Part shown: positions 9,257-19,001 of the stretch, one piece after another | How positions within the stretch are numbered: position 1 is the stretch's first letter | Layout: each line of letters begins with the position of its first letter | NCBI RefSeq assembly: GCF_003589925.1 | Contig: NZ_CP032382.1 | Coordinates: 6,448,001-6,512,000, forward strand | Length of the DNA: 64,000 nucleotides | Reading direction: 5' to 3' | Source of the DNA: Chryseolinea soli | GTDB lineage: Bacteria > Bacteroidota > Bacteroidia > Cytophagales > Cyclobacteriaceae | Made by a program: the position numbers and the translations under genes | Notes under the pieces: model-generated | The model's database searches: none | What the model was told of the DNA's origin: nothing | Seen by the model: only the letters and a program-made list of their open reading frames with translations

Positions 9257-11257
9257 ATGACACAAGAAACCGACACCTGCCTTTCCGGCTACGGCGTAGT
9301 TTGTGGTGCCGAAGTTCACGTGGCACCCGACTGTTCTATCGAAGTGGATGAAGGAACGCTCATTTTTACCGGGGGCGCGCTGTATCATTCCCCCAAACAG
9401 CACTTCCGCTACTATGTGAAGCCGGCCAACATGAACGCCCAGGTGAAGGCCTACATGATCGCCTACCTGCAACTGAAAGAAACGGCCGACGACACCCTGG
9501 AGTTCTGGCAGCTGGCCGATGACACAGCCGATCAGCAAACCATCGACTCGCTCAAGCAACAACACCCGGGCGATGTTCCCAAACACAACCTGATGTGGAA
9601 CAACGTGCTGGTGGTGCTGGCCTTCAAAGACAATGAAAAACAAACGACCGCCTACTATTGGGTGCTGGTGTCGCGCAATGCGTTGGCCGAGGCCTTCAAG
9701 ATCGGCGGCGCCTCCCCTGCCGACGGCCAAGGATTGTTCACCCGGCCGCTGACCCGCAAAGAAGTGGACGTGGTCACCGTGGACGAGTTTCTCCGCCCAT
9801 TGTTGAAACTTCCGGTGCTGTTTGTTCCCCGGTTTGGGTACAAGGGCCTCGCCTACCTGGATATTCCCAAGGGGCTGAAAGATGATAACATCCGAAACCC
9901 GTTCTTGCCCGTAACCACCTACGCACAAATCTTTTTCGAATACAAAGCGATCATCGACGACTACCTCCTGGTCTTTCGCGACGCGCTAAAAAATCTTCAT
10001 CGCGCCTTCGGGCCCGTGCTTTCGCACAAAGGCAAAGACTACCTGGAGCGGTATCGCAAATTTCTTTTGCTGAAAGTAAAAATGTTCTACGAGGAAGGCG
10101 AGCACCTCTACAATATTCAATACATCTACGACTGGCTGCGCGACCTCACCACGGCCTACAACGAATTGGTGTCGAAGTTGAATGGGTTCCGAAGCGGATG
10201 CCCTTGCAAAAACGATGCGGTCGACCCGGAAGGACCGGCAGGCGAAATACTTTTGCTGGGACCGGTGATGGGAAGCCGGTCGACTTATCAGCCGCTGATC
10301 TTTCGCGACCTGGCCTCGGCGGCAGATACGGATCGCACGATCCGTGAAGTACGATGCTTGCATTGGCGTTTGCTCATGATGATCCGCACATTCGATCTAC
10401 CGTTTCTTCACCTCAACAAAGTGGTGGAAAGCCCTTCGGACGATCAAGGCATCGAAGAGCAACTCGATTCGACGGACTATTGGGAATATTTCAATAGTCA
10501 GGACAACACAGCCGGCGACAACAAACTCCCCATCAAGTTCACACCCACGCGCGGCAGCTTGTCGCCCTTGGGCAAACGCGCCATCCCGTATTATTATCCC
10601 ATCGACAGCAACAGCATCTATTCTGTCCATCAATTCTGGGATTATGAAACGACCGTGCTGCGCCGCATCGATACGCACCTCTCCTACAACGCCTATCCCG
10701 GCGATCCCTCAAAAGCATCGACCGACCCGGTGAATGATTGTTACACAACGCGCCTGGAGGTGATCTGGCCACTGGCTTTTGATATTGAACCCTATCCTTT
10801 CCTGCGGCCGGAAGGTCACATCGGAAAAATTCTCACTCCGAATGATGTCGATCACACCTTTATCTTCAACACGTATGGATTATTCGAGTACCTCGAAAAA
10901 TACAACCTGTGCGTCGACGTGATTGCCATTGGGCTGCCCGGCGGAGAAACGTTGCTAGGCCTGGAAAATTTCTGTGGATTAGAACATCGCCCGGCCTTGC
11001 CACAAGGGCATACATTGGTTTTATTTTTTGTGAACGCCGTCGAAAGAGACGAGCCCCCGAGCGATGGCTTTCATAACGCGGGCGAACAAATTGAATTGCA
11101 GGAGTGCAAGAAAGATACCACGCCGGAAATACCGCCGCTTTGCGTGGTCGCAGATTTTGTGCTGCCCTATCGGTTTATGTGTTGCACCCCACCGGCTGGT
11201 GCGCCGGCGGTTTATACCCTGGCCAAAACTCCCCCGCCCGCTCCCGTGAATCCATGA
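9257..11257 (+). CDS. Uncharacterised eCIS-associated protein, 666 aa
   Basis: No family is recognised with certainty. The N-terminus (CLSGYGVVCGAEVHV, then IEVDEGTLIFTGGAL) resembles the small beta plug domain at the start of some phage tail-appendage and baseplate-associated proteins (GxGVVCGLxV type). The middle (about 200-350) is charged and probably helical and includes CPCKN. The C-terminal third is rich in beta-type and aromatic residues and ends Pro-rich. There is no signal peptide. It lies between the wedge genes and the tape-measure gene, the position of the Afp13 fibre in the Afp cluster, and overlaps the tape-measure start by ATGA. A fibre or baseplate-periphery role is a guess from position. 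Confidence 0.6.
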   Translation: MTQETDTCLSGYGVVCGAEVHVAPDCSIEVDEGTLIFTGGALYHSPKQHFRYYVKPANMNAQVKAYMIAYLQLKETADDTLEFWQLADDTADQQTIDSLKQQHPGDVPKHNLMWNNVLVVLAFKDNEKQTTAYYWVLVSRNALAEAFKIGGASPADGQGLFTRPLTRKEVDVVTVDEFLRPLLKLPVLFVPRFGYKGLAYLDIPKGLKDDNIRNPFLPVTTYAQIFFEYKAIIDDYLLVFRDALKNLHRAFGPVLSHKGKDYLERYRKFLLLKVKMFYEEGEHLYNIQYIYDWLRDLTTAYNELVSKLNGFRSGCPCKNDAVDPEGPAGEILLLGPVMGSRSTYQPLIFRDLASAADTDRTIREVRCLHWRLLMMIRTFDLPFLHLNKVVESPSDDQGIEEQLDSTDYWEYFNSQDNTAGDNKLPIKFTPTRGSLSPLGKRAIPYYYPIDSNSIYSVHQFWDYETTVLRRIDTHLSYNAYPGDPSKASTDPVNDCYTTRLEVIWPLAFDIEPYPFLRPEGHIGKILTPNDVDHTFIFNTYGLFEYLEKYNLCVDVIAIGLPGGETLLGLENFCGLEHRPALPQGHTLVLFFVNAVERDEPPSDGFHNAGEQIELQECKKDTTPEIPPLCVVADFVLPYRFMCCTPPAGAPAVYTLAKTPPPAPVNP

Positions 11258-12561
11258 ACGAACAAAACCATATTATCGGGCGAATGCGCATCGAGGTGAT
11301 GGGCGCACGGCGTGCGGCCGTGGCACACTATCAACAAGCGTTGGGATATCAATTGCATACCCAGGGTTTCGCTCAAGAGCTTGAATCGCTATTAAACCAG
11401 ATCACTTCCGGTGATGAGTATGTGGAGATCCCTCAGCTGAAAATCCAGTTTGATACGTCGGGAGAGAAAGTTTTCCAAAAGGAGTTCTTACAAGCTTTTG
11501 GCAAAGCGCTCCAGGAGAAGATCAAGACATCGTCGGGCAGCGCGGTGAAGGTGATGAAGGGCGCAGCGTTTATCGATTACGTGCAGCAATTCTTTCTGCA
11601 ATACGGGATCTGTCCGCTCCAGCATGGGAAACCGGTGTTGGCGGAATTTCAACAGACCTTGAAAGCCCTTCCAACAAATCCCCAACCCAAACTGGAACGT
11701 GTGATCATGACCCTGGGGCGTCGGAATACCACGCTGTGGAAAAGATTGTCCTACCTGCTCGGTGCCGAGGGTATGCGCTCCGTACTGAAGCGCCTGCGCG
11801 ATGCCAACAAGAAAGAATTTCATGGCTTGGAAGGATTATCTCAAACCGATGATCCTGTATTACAAAAAATATTACGCGAACCTGAATTCGCACCCTACAT
11901 CCCCGAAGAAGGCGGAATAACACCTCCAACATCCGTCGACGCTATCCCAAGTCAACCCCATACCGGTACCGTTGCCCTGACGGCCGGAAAAACCGCCGCG
12001 AAAGAAAATGCACCGCCACAACGCGTGCGCCGCGCAGCGCTTTCGACGCCCGATTTTGAAGCGGAAGTGCGGTCGGGGTTTCAAATTGCAAATGCGGGCA
12101 CGGTATTGCTATGGGCCGTCTTTGGACAACTGTTGCAAACGACGGGCTATGTGGTTAACAAACAATTTACTGACGACAACGCCCGGCAGCGCGCCATCTG
12201 GTTGCTGCATTACATCACTACGGGCAACCTGGAAGGCAGTGAAGACAATCTGCTGCTCAACAAAGTGCTTTGCGCCTGGCCCGAAAACGAACCGGTCGAC
12301 CCCACCCTGCTCCCCGGCGATGTTGACCGCATTGCCGCCGACCAGATGTTGCATCGCTACCTGGCCCATTGGAAAAAAGGGCGGACGTTTTCTCCAGGCT
12401 GGTTCAGGGCCACATTTCTAAATCGCGAAGGAAGACTTTACAAGCGCCCCGATGGCCACTGGCAGTTGGAAGTGGACAAGCGCACAGAAGATATATTGAT
12501 CGACAAGGTTTCGGTGGTTCGCTACGCGTGGATGCCTTGCCTGTTGTTTGTGCAGTGGTGA
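11254..12561 (+). CDS. Contractile injection system tape-measure protein (CIS_TMP family)
   Basis: The ATG at 11254, overlapping the previous stop as ATGA, gives 435 aa; an in-frame upstream extension overlaps the preceding gene and is not used. The C-terminal 150 residues match the CIS tape-measure family: NAGTVLLWAVFGQLLQTTGYV, RAIWLLHYITTGN, LLLNKVLCAWP, LAHWKKGRTFSPGWFRATFLNREGRL in sequence order, ending in WMPCLLFVQW. The N-terminal part starts with a short conserved motif (HIIGRMRIEV). The protein is known as the length ruler for the inner tube. A linker at about residues 225-260 is Pro/Ala-rich and probably flexible. The cargo genes follow 24 nt downstream. Confidence 0.85.
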   Translation: MNEQNHIIGRMRIEVMGARRAAVAHYQQALGYQLHTQGFAQELESLLNQITSGDEYVEIPQLKIQFDTSGEKVFQKEFLQAFGKALQEKIKTSSGSAVKVMKGAAFIDYVQQFFLQYGICPLQHGKPVLAEFQQTLKALPTNPQPKLERVIMTLGRRNTTLWKRLSYLLGAEGMRSVLKRLRDANKKEFHGLEGLSQTDDPVLQKILREPEFAPYIPEEGGITPPTSVDAIPSQPHTGTVALTAGKTAAKENAPPQRVRRAALSTPDFEAEVRSGFQIANAGTVLLWAVFGQLLQTTGYVVNKQFTDDNARQRAIWLLHYITTGNLEGSEDNLLLNKVLCAWPENEPVDPTLLPGDVDRIAADQMLHRYLAHWKKGRTFSPGWFRATFLNREGRLYKRPDGHWQLEVDKRTEDILIDKVSVVRYAWMPCLLFVQW

Positions 12562-12585
12562 GAAAGAACGAACAGACGATGTTTC

Positions 12586-15500
12586 ATGAGCGAATGCAGT
12601 ACGGCTACAGCGCCCGCTAGGGGCATGAAGGCAGGCAAGCTCTATCGCAGGGAAGAGCCGGGGCACGGGCACGTCCGGAAAAAACAAAGCGCGTTTATCG
12701 GCAACGCCCTCCAGCCAAAAGAACAATCGGAAGAAGCGGGCATGCCCGACATTCAATCGCTGTTTGCCCCCGGTCCGCATTTTTTTTCCGGCGCAGCGGT
12801 GCAGGCAAAATGCGCTTCCTGCGAGGAAGAGACCACCGTTCAGCGAAGGCCAGACGAAAACGTGTCGCACGCAGAAGCGGATGAACCCGCCGTCCAGACT
12901 TTTTTGCAACGTTCTCCTCAAGAAGATATTCAGACCAAATGTGCCGAGTGCGAGAAAGAAGAGCAGGCTGCATCGCCGGGAGAAAAAAGTCAACACGCAC
13001 CCTGCGAGGAATGCGCATCCGAAGCCGATATCCATCGCGCGCCCCAATCGCCTGCAACGCCATCTCCCGCATTGCTCTCTGCTTCCAGCCCGGCTCATAA
13101 AACCGGTGAAGCGCCGGCTTTGTCTGCATCGCCGGCACATCAGACCGCCGTCGTGCAGCCCTCCTTAAAAGTGGGTGCGCCCGACGACGCCTTTGAAAAA
13201 GAAGCGGATCAAATGGGCGAGCACGTGATGCGCATGCCGCTCTTGTCGTTTGCCGCCGGCGGTGGTGTGCGCCCCGAAGGCAATGCCGCCATACAACGCA
13301 TGGAGGAAGAGGGCATGGAAGACGTACAGACCAAGCCCGTGCCCGGTTTGCAGCGCAGTCCCAACGGCGGCATGCAGACCAGCCCCGGATTTAGTGCCCG
13401 GCTCAACTCCGCGGGGTCGGGTTCCTCATTGTCGGCACCCGTACAGCAAAACATGGAAAGCGCCTTCCAGGCCGACTTCAGCGGTGTGAAGATTCACACC
13501 GGCACCGAAGCATCGACCCTCAGCAGCGAGATCGGCGCGCAGGCGTTCACCCACCAGAACGATATCTACTTCAACGACAACAAATACCAACCCGATTCCA
13601 GCGAAGGCCGATTCCTGTTAGCCCATGAGTTGACGCACACCCTGCAGCAAGGCGCTTCGCAGACCGTGCAACGCGACGCCGAGCCCGAACCTCCCAAGGA
13701 AGAATCGTGGTGGGACAAACTGAAGAGCGGCGCGGAGACGGTCTTGCAAACGGTGTTACCCGCCCCCATCTGGTCGTTCTATCTAAAAATCAAGAACGGC
13801 GGCCTGCTCAATTACGTCAAGGAAACCCTGTTCGATTTGTTTGTGGGCCTGTTCCGCGGGCTGGGATTCTCCGACGCCGAGATCATGGTCATCATCAAAG
13901 TCTTTGTGACGCTGAAAGACCAGCTGCCAAAGATCGTCGACGACCTGGGCAAGGGCGATTGCAAGTCGTTGTTTGCCGCACTCGATCTGCTGTCGACGCT
14001 GATGTCGGAAATTGCCGGCCGCGTGTGGGACAACCTGATGGAGGCCATCGAACCCATACGCCAATGGCTCATCAAGATCTGGAACACGTACCTCGCGCCC
14101 GCCCTCGAAGAGATCAAGGCCTTTGCCGGCGAAGTCTGGGAGAACCTGAAGAAACTCGGCCGCTGGATCTGGGACAAATTCTACGACCTGGTGATCAAAC
14201 CGTATGTGGACGCCTGGCACTGGATCTGCAAGAAGCTGGGTTTTGGTCAATCGGACGAACCGGGATTTATCGACTGGGTGGGCAAGAAGCTGGGTGAGGC
14301 TTGGGATTATATCAAAGAACAACTCCGCCCGGTCATCGAGCCCATTGGCCAAGTGGTGGACTTTGTTAAATCGTTGGTAAACCTGGAGGCCGTACGCAAG
14401 TTCCAGGAGGACGCCAAGAAGTGGCTCGACGAAGTGGCCAAGACGGCCACCGCCATGGGCGGCGACGACGATGCCGTGGCCAACAAACAACTCACCTTGC
14501 GCGAAGTGTTGTTGCCCGCCCTCAACAACGCCATCGATAAATTGAAAAGCACCATTCGCGCCGCCGGCAGTTGGGTGACCGATCAGGTGAACAACATCGC
14601 CGACAAGGTGAACGGCTTCGTTACGGGCATCCAGCAGAATTCATTCCTCAGCCCCCTCTCCTCGCTGGTGAGCTGGATCCCGAAAACCGTCGACAGCCTG
14701 CAAGACTGGGCCGTCGACAAAGTGAACGGCATCTTCGATTGGATCGTGACCGGTGTGGACAACCTGCGCACCTTCATCCAACCCGTGCTCGACATGTTGC
14801 AGAAGATCGTGGGCGTATTGGGCAACATCGTGGATCACATCTCCGACTTCATCCTGGGGCCGCTCAAGAAAGTGCCCAAGTGCATTGTCGATCCCATTGT
14901 GAAATGGTTCACGGAAGTGATCCTGAAAAAGATCCCCATCATCAGCGACTTTCTTGTGCTGGCCGAGAAGTGGGACCAGATCAAGACCGCGGCCCTCACC
15001 GTGTTGAAGCAAGTGTTTGTGGACGGCCAGTTCCTGAAAGGCTTGTGGACGTTCTTTAAGAACCTGCTCGACATCATCGGCATCGATCCCAAGCTCATCA
15101 CCTCCATCATTGCCAAGGCGGCGAAGAATTTCTCTGACATCATCAGCAAGCCCGGTGAATTCCTGAGCAACGTATGGAAGGTGATCAAAGGCGGCTTCAA
15201 GCGCTTCTGGGATAAAATAGGCACACACCTCCTCACCGGTGCACTGGAGTGGTTGTTTGGCAAAGTGAAAGGCGCCGTGGCCGTGGCACCGCCGAAGGAC
15301 TTTACGCTCGGCAGCATCCTGGGCTACATCCTCGACCTGTTTGGCATCAACAAAGAGAACGTGTATAAGCGCATGGAGTTGAACCCGCGCATCGGCAAAA
15401 AGCGCGTGGAACGCATACGGCAAATAGAGAATATCCTGACCGATGCGTTGGAATGGATCACCGTGTGGATCAAGGAAGGACCGGAAGGCCTGTTGCGCAA

Positions 15501-17118
15501 GGCCAAAGAGAAACTGAGTGACATCAAGAACATCGTCATCAACGGTGTGATTGCGTGGGTGACCGCCAAGGTCTCTGCCGAGATCATGAAGCGGCTCGCC
15601 ACCAGTTCCGACCCGCTGGGCATCGGCGCCACCATCAACACCATCATCGTAGTTTACGATTCCATCCACGCCGGCATCGACTATGCCAATGACATCCTGG
15701 ACATCATCAACAACGCGATGGATGAATTGGCCGAGATCATCCTGGGCAATACCGACCACGCTTCGGAGTTGCTGGAGGAACTGCTGCACAAGGCCGTACC
15801 CGTGGCCGTCGGCTTTGCCGTGCAAGTGATCCTGGGCGATGTGGCCGACAAGATCAAGGAGATCATCACCGACGCCCGCAATGTGGTGGACAGTGCCATC
15901 GACAGCCTCATCAACGGCGCGTTGGACGTGATCGACTCCATCATCAACATGGGCAAGGCCGCGGTGGGAAAAGTTTTGGGTTGGTTTGGGTTGACCAAAC
16001 ACTTCACGGCGAAAGATGGCGAAGGACATGATCTTTCTTTCGGCGGCAGCGAGAAGCGCGCCGAACTCATGATCGCGAGCGAGCCCCAACCTTTTGCCAC
16101 CTGGATCAAAGGCGTGAAGATCGACGACCCCACCTCGAAAGAGGGCAAGGAGCTGACCAAGAAAAAACACGATGCCACCCAAAAAGCCGCCGAGATCCAC
16201 AAAGCCGAAAAGGACAGCACGCTCGACGACGACGCGAAAGAACAAAAGATAAAACACCTGCTCGACGAGCTGACCGAACTCGTGGGCCCGTTGTTCGAAG
16301 GCAAAACCGGAACATACGGCAAGGTGAACTACGGCGGACTACAGGACAGCCGCTATGCGAAGAGCATGCACGCCGAAGGCCTTGCTAAAAAAGGCAAGCC
16401 CGCGGGCACCCCGCCCAGCACGAGCAGGAAAGAGTTCAACGTCATCAATCAACGCAGAAGCGGATCGGGCACCGGCTCGTACTACGTGCTGGGTCATTTG
16501 CTAAATCAGAAGCTCGGTGGACCGGGTAACACCTTCGACAACCTGACCCCCATTACGCGCAGCGCCAACGGAACGCACGAAAGCCTGGTGGAACACAACA
16601 TCAAAAACGCCGTCGACAACGGAAACCGCGTGGAATATACGGTTACGCCCACCTATGGACGCGACGTCGAAGCAGCGAAAAACGCGGTGAAGAAGTCCAA
16701 CATTGGCGACAAAGACAAAGTGAAGGAGATCATCGAGGAAGAACAATATGTACCCACTGGTCTGAATTGCGAAGCCAATCTCCTCAACCCCACGAATGAT
16801 TCCAAAACGCAGATCATCAGTAAAACGATCCCCAACAACATCGACCAATCGCCCAAGGCCTATGACCTGGTCGGCATCAAACGTGAGGAAGTGTACCTGG
16901 ACAGCGGCGATACCGACCTCATCCGCTCGATCGACTCCGCTATCACGCAGGGCATGGCCGATAAGATCGTGCGTGCCATGGCCACGGGCATTCGCACCTA
17001 TAGCGACCTGGAAAACTACAAAGCGGGTCGTGAACAATTTACCGACCGGGAAAAAGGTATTATCCAAAAATTCAATACCTCGGCCTATGAATTTGTGAAG
17101 CTCTATAAAGGAAAATAA
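12586..17118 (+). CDS. eCIS cargo: DUF4157 (eCIS core) protein with C-terminal nuclease-like domain
   Basis: This 1510-aa protein is built in parts. Residues 1-290 are low-complexity with repeated CxxC blocks (KCASCEEE, KCAECEKEE, CEECASE), common in proteins with this domain. Residues about 290-355 form the DUF4157 domain (FSGVKIHTGTEA, AFTHQNDIYFN, then HELTHTLQQG with HELTH at residue 347). Residues about 370-1130 are a very long run of amphipathic helices. The C-terminus carries GHLLNQKLGGPG (about residue 1303) followed by NLTPITRSANGTHES, resembling DNA/RNA non-specific endonucleases (His-Me finger type). DUF4157 proteins are known markers of eCIS cargo. A later start at 12625 (MKAGKLYRR) is possible. 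Nuclease activity is inferred from the motif only. Confidence 0.8.
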   Translation: MSECSTATAPARGMKAGKLYRREEPGHGHVRKKQSAFIGNALQPKEQSEEAGMPDIQSLFAPGPHFFSGAAVQAKCASCEEETTVQRRPDENVSHAEADEPAVQTFLQRSPQEDIQTKCAECEKEEQAASPGEKSQHAPCEECASEADIHRAPQSPATPSPALLSASSPAHKTGEAPALSASPAHQTAVVQPSLKVGAPDDAFEKEADQMGEHVMRMPLLSFAAGGGVRPEGNAAIQRMEEEGMEDVQTKPVPGLQRSPNGGMQTSPGFSARLNSAGSGSSLSAPVQQNMESAFQADFSGVKIHTGTEASTLSSEIGAQAFTHQNDIYFNDNKYQPDSSEGRFLLAHELTHTLQQGASQTVQRDAEPEPPKEESWWDKLKSGAETVLQTVLPAPIWSFYLKIKNGGLLNYVKETLFDLFVGLFRGLGFSDAEIMVIIKVFVTLKDQLPKIVDDLGKGDCKSLFAALDLLSTLMSEIAGRVWDNLMEAIEPIRQWLIKIWNTYLAPALEEIKAFAGEVWENLKKLGRWIWDKFYDLVIKPYVDAWHWICKKLGFGQSDEPGFIDWVGKKLGEAWDYIKEQLRPVIEPIGQVVDFVKSLVNLEAVRKFQEDAKKWLDEVAKTATAMGGDDDAVANKQLTLREVLLPALNNAIDKLKSTIRAAGSWVTDQVNNIADKVNGFVTGIQQNSFLSPLSSLVSWIPKTVDSLQDWAVDKVNGIFDWIVTGVDNLRTFIQPVLDMLQKIVGVLGNIVDHISDFILGPLKKVPKCIVDPIVKWFTEVILKKIPIISDFLVLAEKWDQIKTAALTVLKQVFVDGQFLKGLWTFFKNLLDIIGIDPKLITSIIAKAAKNFSDIISKPGEFLSNVWKVIKGGFKRFWDKIGTHLLTGALEWLFGKVKGAVAVAPPKDFTLGSILGYILDLFGINKENVYKRMELNPRIGKKRVERIRQIENILTDALEWITVWIKEGPEGLLRKAKEKLSDIKNIVINGVIAWVTAKVSAEIMKRLATSSDPLGIGATINTIIVVYDSIHAGIDYANDILDIINNAMDELAEIILGNTDHASELLEELLHKAVPVAVGFAVQVILGDVADKIKEIITDARNVVDSAIDSLINGALDVIDSIINMGKAAVGKVLGWFGLTKHFTAKDGEGHDLSFGGSEKRAELMIASEPQPFATWIKGVKIDDPTSKEGKELTKKKHDATQKAAEIHKAEKDSTLDDDAKEQKIKHLLDELTELVGPLFEGKTGTYGKVNYGGLQDSRYAKSMHAEGLAKKGKPAGTPPSTSRKEFNVINQRRSGSGTGSYYVLGHLLNQKLGGPGNTFDNLTPITRSANGTHESLVEHNIKNAVDNGNRVEYTVTPTYGRDVEAAKNAVKKSNIGDKDKVKEIIEEEQYVPTGLNCEANLLNPTNDSKTQIISKTIPNNIDQSPKAYDLVGIKREEVYLDSGDTDLIRSIDSAITQGMADKIVRAMATGIRTYSDLENYKAGREQFTDREKGIIQKFNTSAYEFVKLYKGK

Positions 17119-17151
17119 AATGACTAACAAAACAACGATAACCCCAAGACT

Positions 17152-17679
17152 ATGCGCAACCTTCTTCAAATGATCCTGGCCGTGATGACCCTCGCGGTGC
17201 TGGGATGGGCAACGTGGCAAGGCTACGGATTGCTGCAACAACAAAACCTCGGGCTGGACGCCGCCACCCGGTCCATTCTCATCATCGCCGCCGCGGTGGC
17301 GCTCGCTTCCGCGTTCATGGTCGCCCTGGCCATCAGCAACGCCGGAGACAAGACCTTGCGGGCACACCAATTTGCAAAACGGTTTGCCTTGTACGAAAAA
17401 TACAACACCGCCTGGCTGGAGATCCAAAATGATTTCCCGGGCGATCAACCCGTGAAACTCGATGTTCACCTGAAAGAGTTGGAAGCCCTCGTCGTGCTCC
17501 TGTCGTCATCAAAAGTGATCAAGGCCTTTTATGAATGCGAAAAGACGCTGGGTTCGGATGGACTCAATACGCCTGCCGCCCACAGCGCCCGGCAGAAACT
17601 CCTGTGGGCCATGCGGGAAGACCTCGGGCAACCGGGAGACTTTTTGTTGCAAAAAGAATTGCTGAAAAACACAAACTAA
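17152..17679 (+). CDS. Small membrane protein between the two eCIS cargo genes
   Basis: This 175-aa protein has two predicted membrane segments at about residues 5-22 and 42-62 (SILIIAAAVALASAFMVALA), followed by a soluble helical domain of about 110 residues with no recognised family. It starts 33 nt after the nuclease-like cargo gene and ends 6 nt before the second DUF4157 gene, so it is in the same operon. Possible roles are protection against the upstream cargo, membrane attachment during loading, or an unrelated passenger; the sequence does not decide among these. Confidence 0.7.
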   Translation: MRNLLQMILAVMTLAVLGWATWQGYGLLQQQNLGLDAATRSILIIAAAVALASAFMVALAISNAGDKTLRAHQFAKRFALYEKYNTAWLEIQNDFPGDQPVKLDVHLKELEALVVLLSSSKVIKAFYECEKTLGSDGLNTPAAHSARQKLLWAMREDLGQPGDFLLQKELLKNTN

Positions 17680-17685
17680 ACCACC

Positions 17686-18981
17686 ATGGCTGTTCGAAGA
17701 TACCTGCGCAAACGCAGACGCAAAGCAGAGGGACGCGCCACACCAACCTTTATCCAGGCGGAAGGCTCCCAACACGACCATGCCGAAGGCAATACCTTTT
17801 TCCACCCGGCAGAAGGCATCCAGGCCAAGCTGAACGTGAGCCAACCGGGCGACCCCCAGGAAATGGAAGCCGATCATATGGCCGATAAAGTCGTCCACAA
17901 AAGATCCACCGATGCGGCGGTGAGCCGCGTGGCGAAAGACGATGAGAAGATGAGCCGGAGAGGCAAAGAGGAAGACGACAAAATGCACAAAAAGGAAAAG
18001 GACGAAGACGAAAAAAAGATCCACAAAAAAGATAAAGACGAAGAGGACAAGAAAATTCACAAAAAGGGAAAAGACGAAGAGGAGCACGTCGCCACCAAAC
18101 AAGCTTCACCCGGCGCCCACGCCCCCGTAGGCAAACCGGCCATCCCGAAAAGCGGTGGCGAATCGCTGCCACCGTCTACCCAGGCGGAGATGTCGAGCAG
18201 TTTTGGGTTTGACTTTAGCAAGGTGCGCATTCATAAGAATGAAGAGGCACACCAGCTCAACGAACAGCTCCAGGCGCAGGCCTTCACACACGGCGGCGAT
18301 GTGTATTTCAACAAAGACAAATTCAATCCCCACACCGAGGCGGGCAAGTGGCTGCTAGCCCACGAGCTCACCCACGTCGTGCAACAGAAAGGCCCCGACG
18401 AGGTGCAGAAAAAAGATGTGTCCAACATCTCCACGCCCGTGCCCGAAGACTTCACCCTGAACCTGGACAAAAAGAAAGAAGTCGAAAGTGCGCAAGGCAA
18501 GATCAACGGCGTTACGGTCATCATCAAGCGCGACACCCGCGGCCCTGTCGAAGCGGGCTCGCAGGGCCATACCTCATTCGACATGACACCGTCGCTCCCG
18601 AAGCGCACGATCGTAAAAGGTAAAATAGCGACGATAACGGGCGACGCAACGGTTTTGATCACCATCCGCACGCAATATCGTCCTGGGGCCGATACCAAGG
18701 TCACGTCGGCGTATGGCCGGGGCACCACGGAGGCCGACAAGGCCGCGGGCAACACGTCGTTGAGATTTCACGAGGGCAGCCATGGGTTGGACTACATGGG
18801 GTATGTGCAGAACAATCCCCTGCCAGCGTTCGAAGGCAAAGTGGGCATGACGGTCGCCGAATACAATGACGCCATCCGGAAATTCGACAAAGCGCTCCAT
18901 GATTATAAAGACGCCATCGAGGCCGCCGACACCGCTGCTGTAGAATGCGTGGGCAAACCGGCATCGTTTTGTAAGCACTAA
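17686..18981 (+). CDS. eCIS cargo: DUF4157 protein with C-terminal HExxH motif
   Basis: This 431-aa protein has a basic N-terminus, then a highly charged repeat at residues 85-140 (units like KDEDEKKIHKK and KDEEDKKIHKK). The DUF4157 domain spans about 165-235 (FDFSKVRIHKNEEAHQLNE, AFTHGGDVYFNKDKFNP, HELTHVVQQ near residue 226). A C-terminal domain of about 190 residues contains LRFHEGSHGLDYMGY, with a second HExxH zinc-type motif near residue 361, and ends in two cysteines (ECVGKPASFCKH). The leader and DUF4157 domain mark it as eCIS cargo. A metallopeptidase activity for the C-terminal domain is an inference, and I do not recognise its family. It lies 20 nt upstream of the ATPase gene. Confidence 0.75.
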   Translation: MAVRRYLRKRRRKAEGRATPTFIQAEGSQHDHAEGNTFFHPAEGIQAKLNVSQPGDPQEMEADHMADKVVHKRSTDAAVSRVAKDDEKMSRRGKEEDDKMHKKEKDEDEKKIHKKDKDEEDKKIHKKGKDEEEHVATKQASPGAHAPVGKPAIPKSGGESLPPSTQAEMSSSFGFDFSKVRIHKNEEAHQLNEQLQAQAFTHGGDVYFNKDKFNPHTEAGKWLLAHELTHVVQQKGPDEVQKKDVSNISTPVPEDFTLNLDKKKEVESAQGKINGVTVIIKRDTRGPVEAGSQGHTSFDMTPSLPKRTIVKGKIATITGDATVLITIRTQYRPGADTKVTSAYGRGTTEADKAAGNTSLRFHEGSHGLDYMGYVQNNPLPAFEGKVGMTVAEYNDAIRKFDKALHDYKDAIEAADTAAVECVGKPASFCKH

Positions 18982-19001
18982 CATCACTCAAAATCGATCG
19001 T

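Noticed and set aside
14641..16257. 538-aa minus-strand ORF inside the eCIS cargo gene
   Set aside because: The composition is that of an antisense frame (His/Val/Gly/Asp-rich), and the plus-strand gene is clearly coding.
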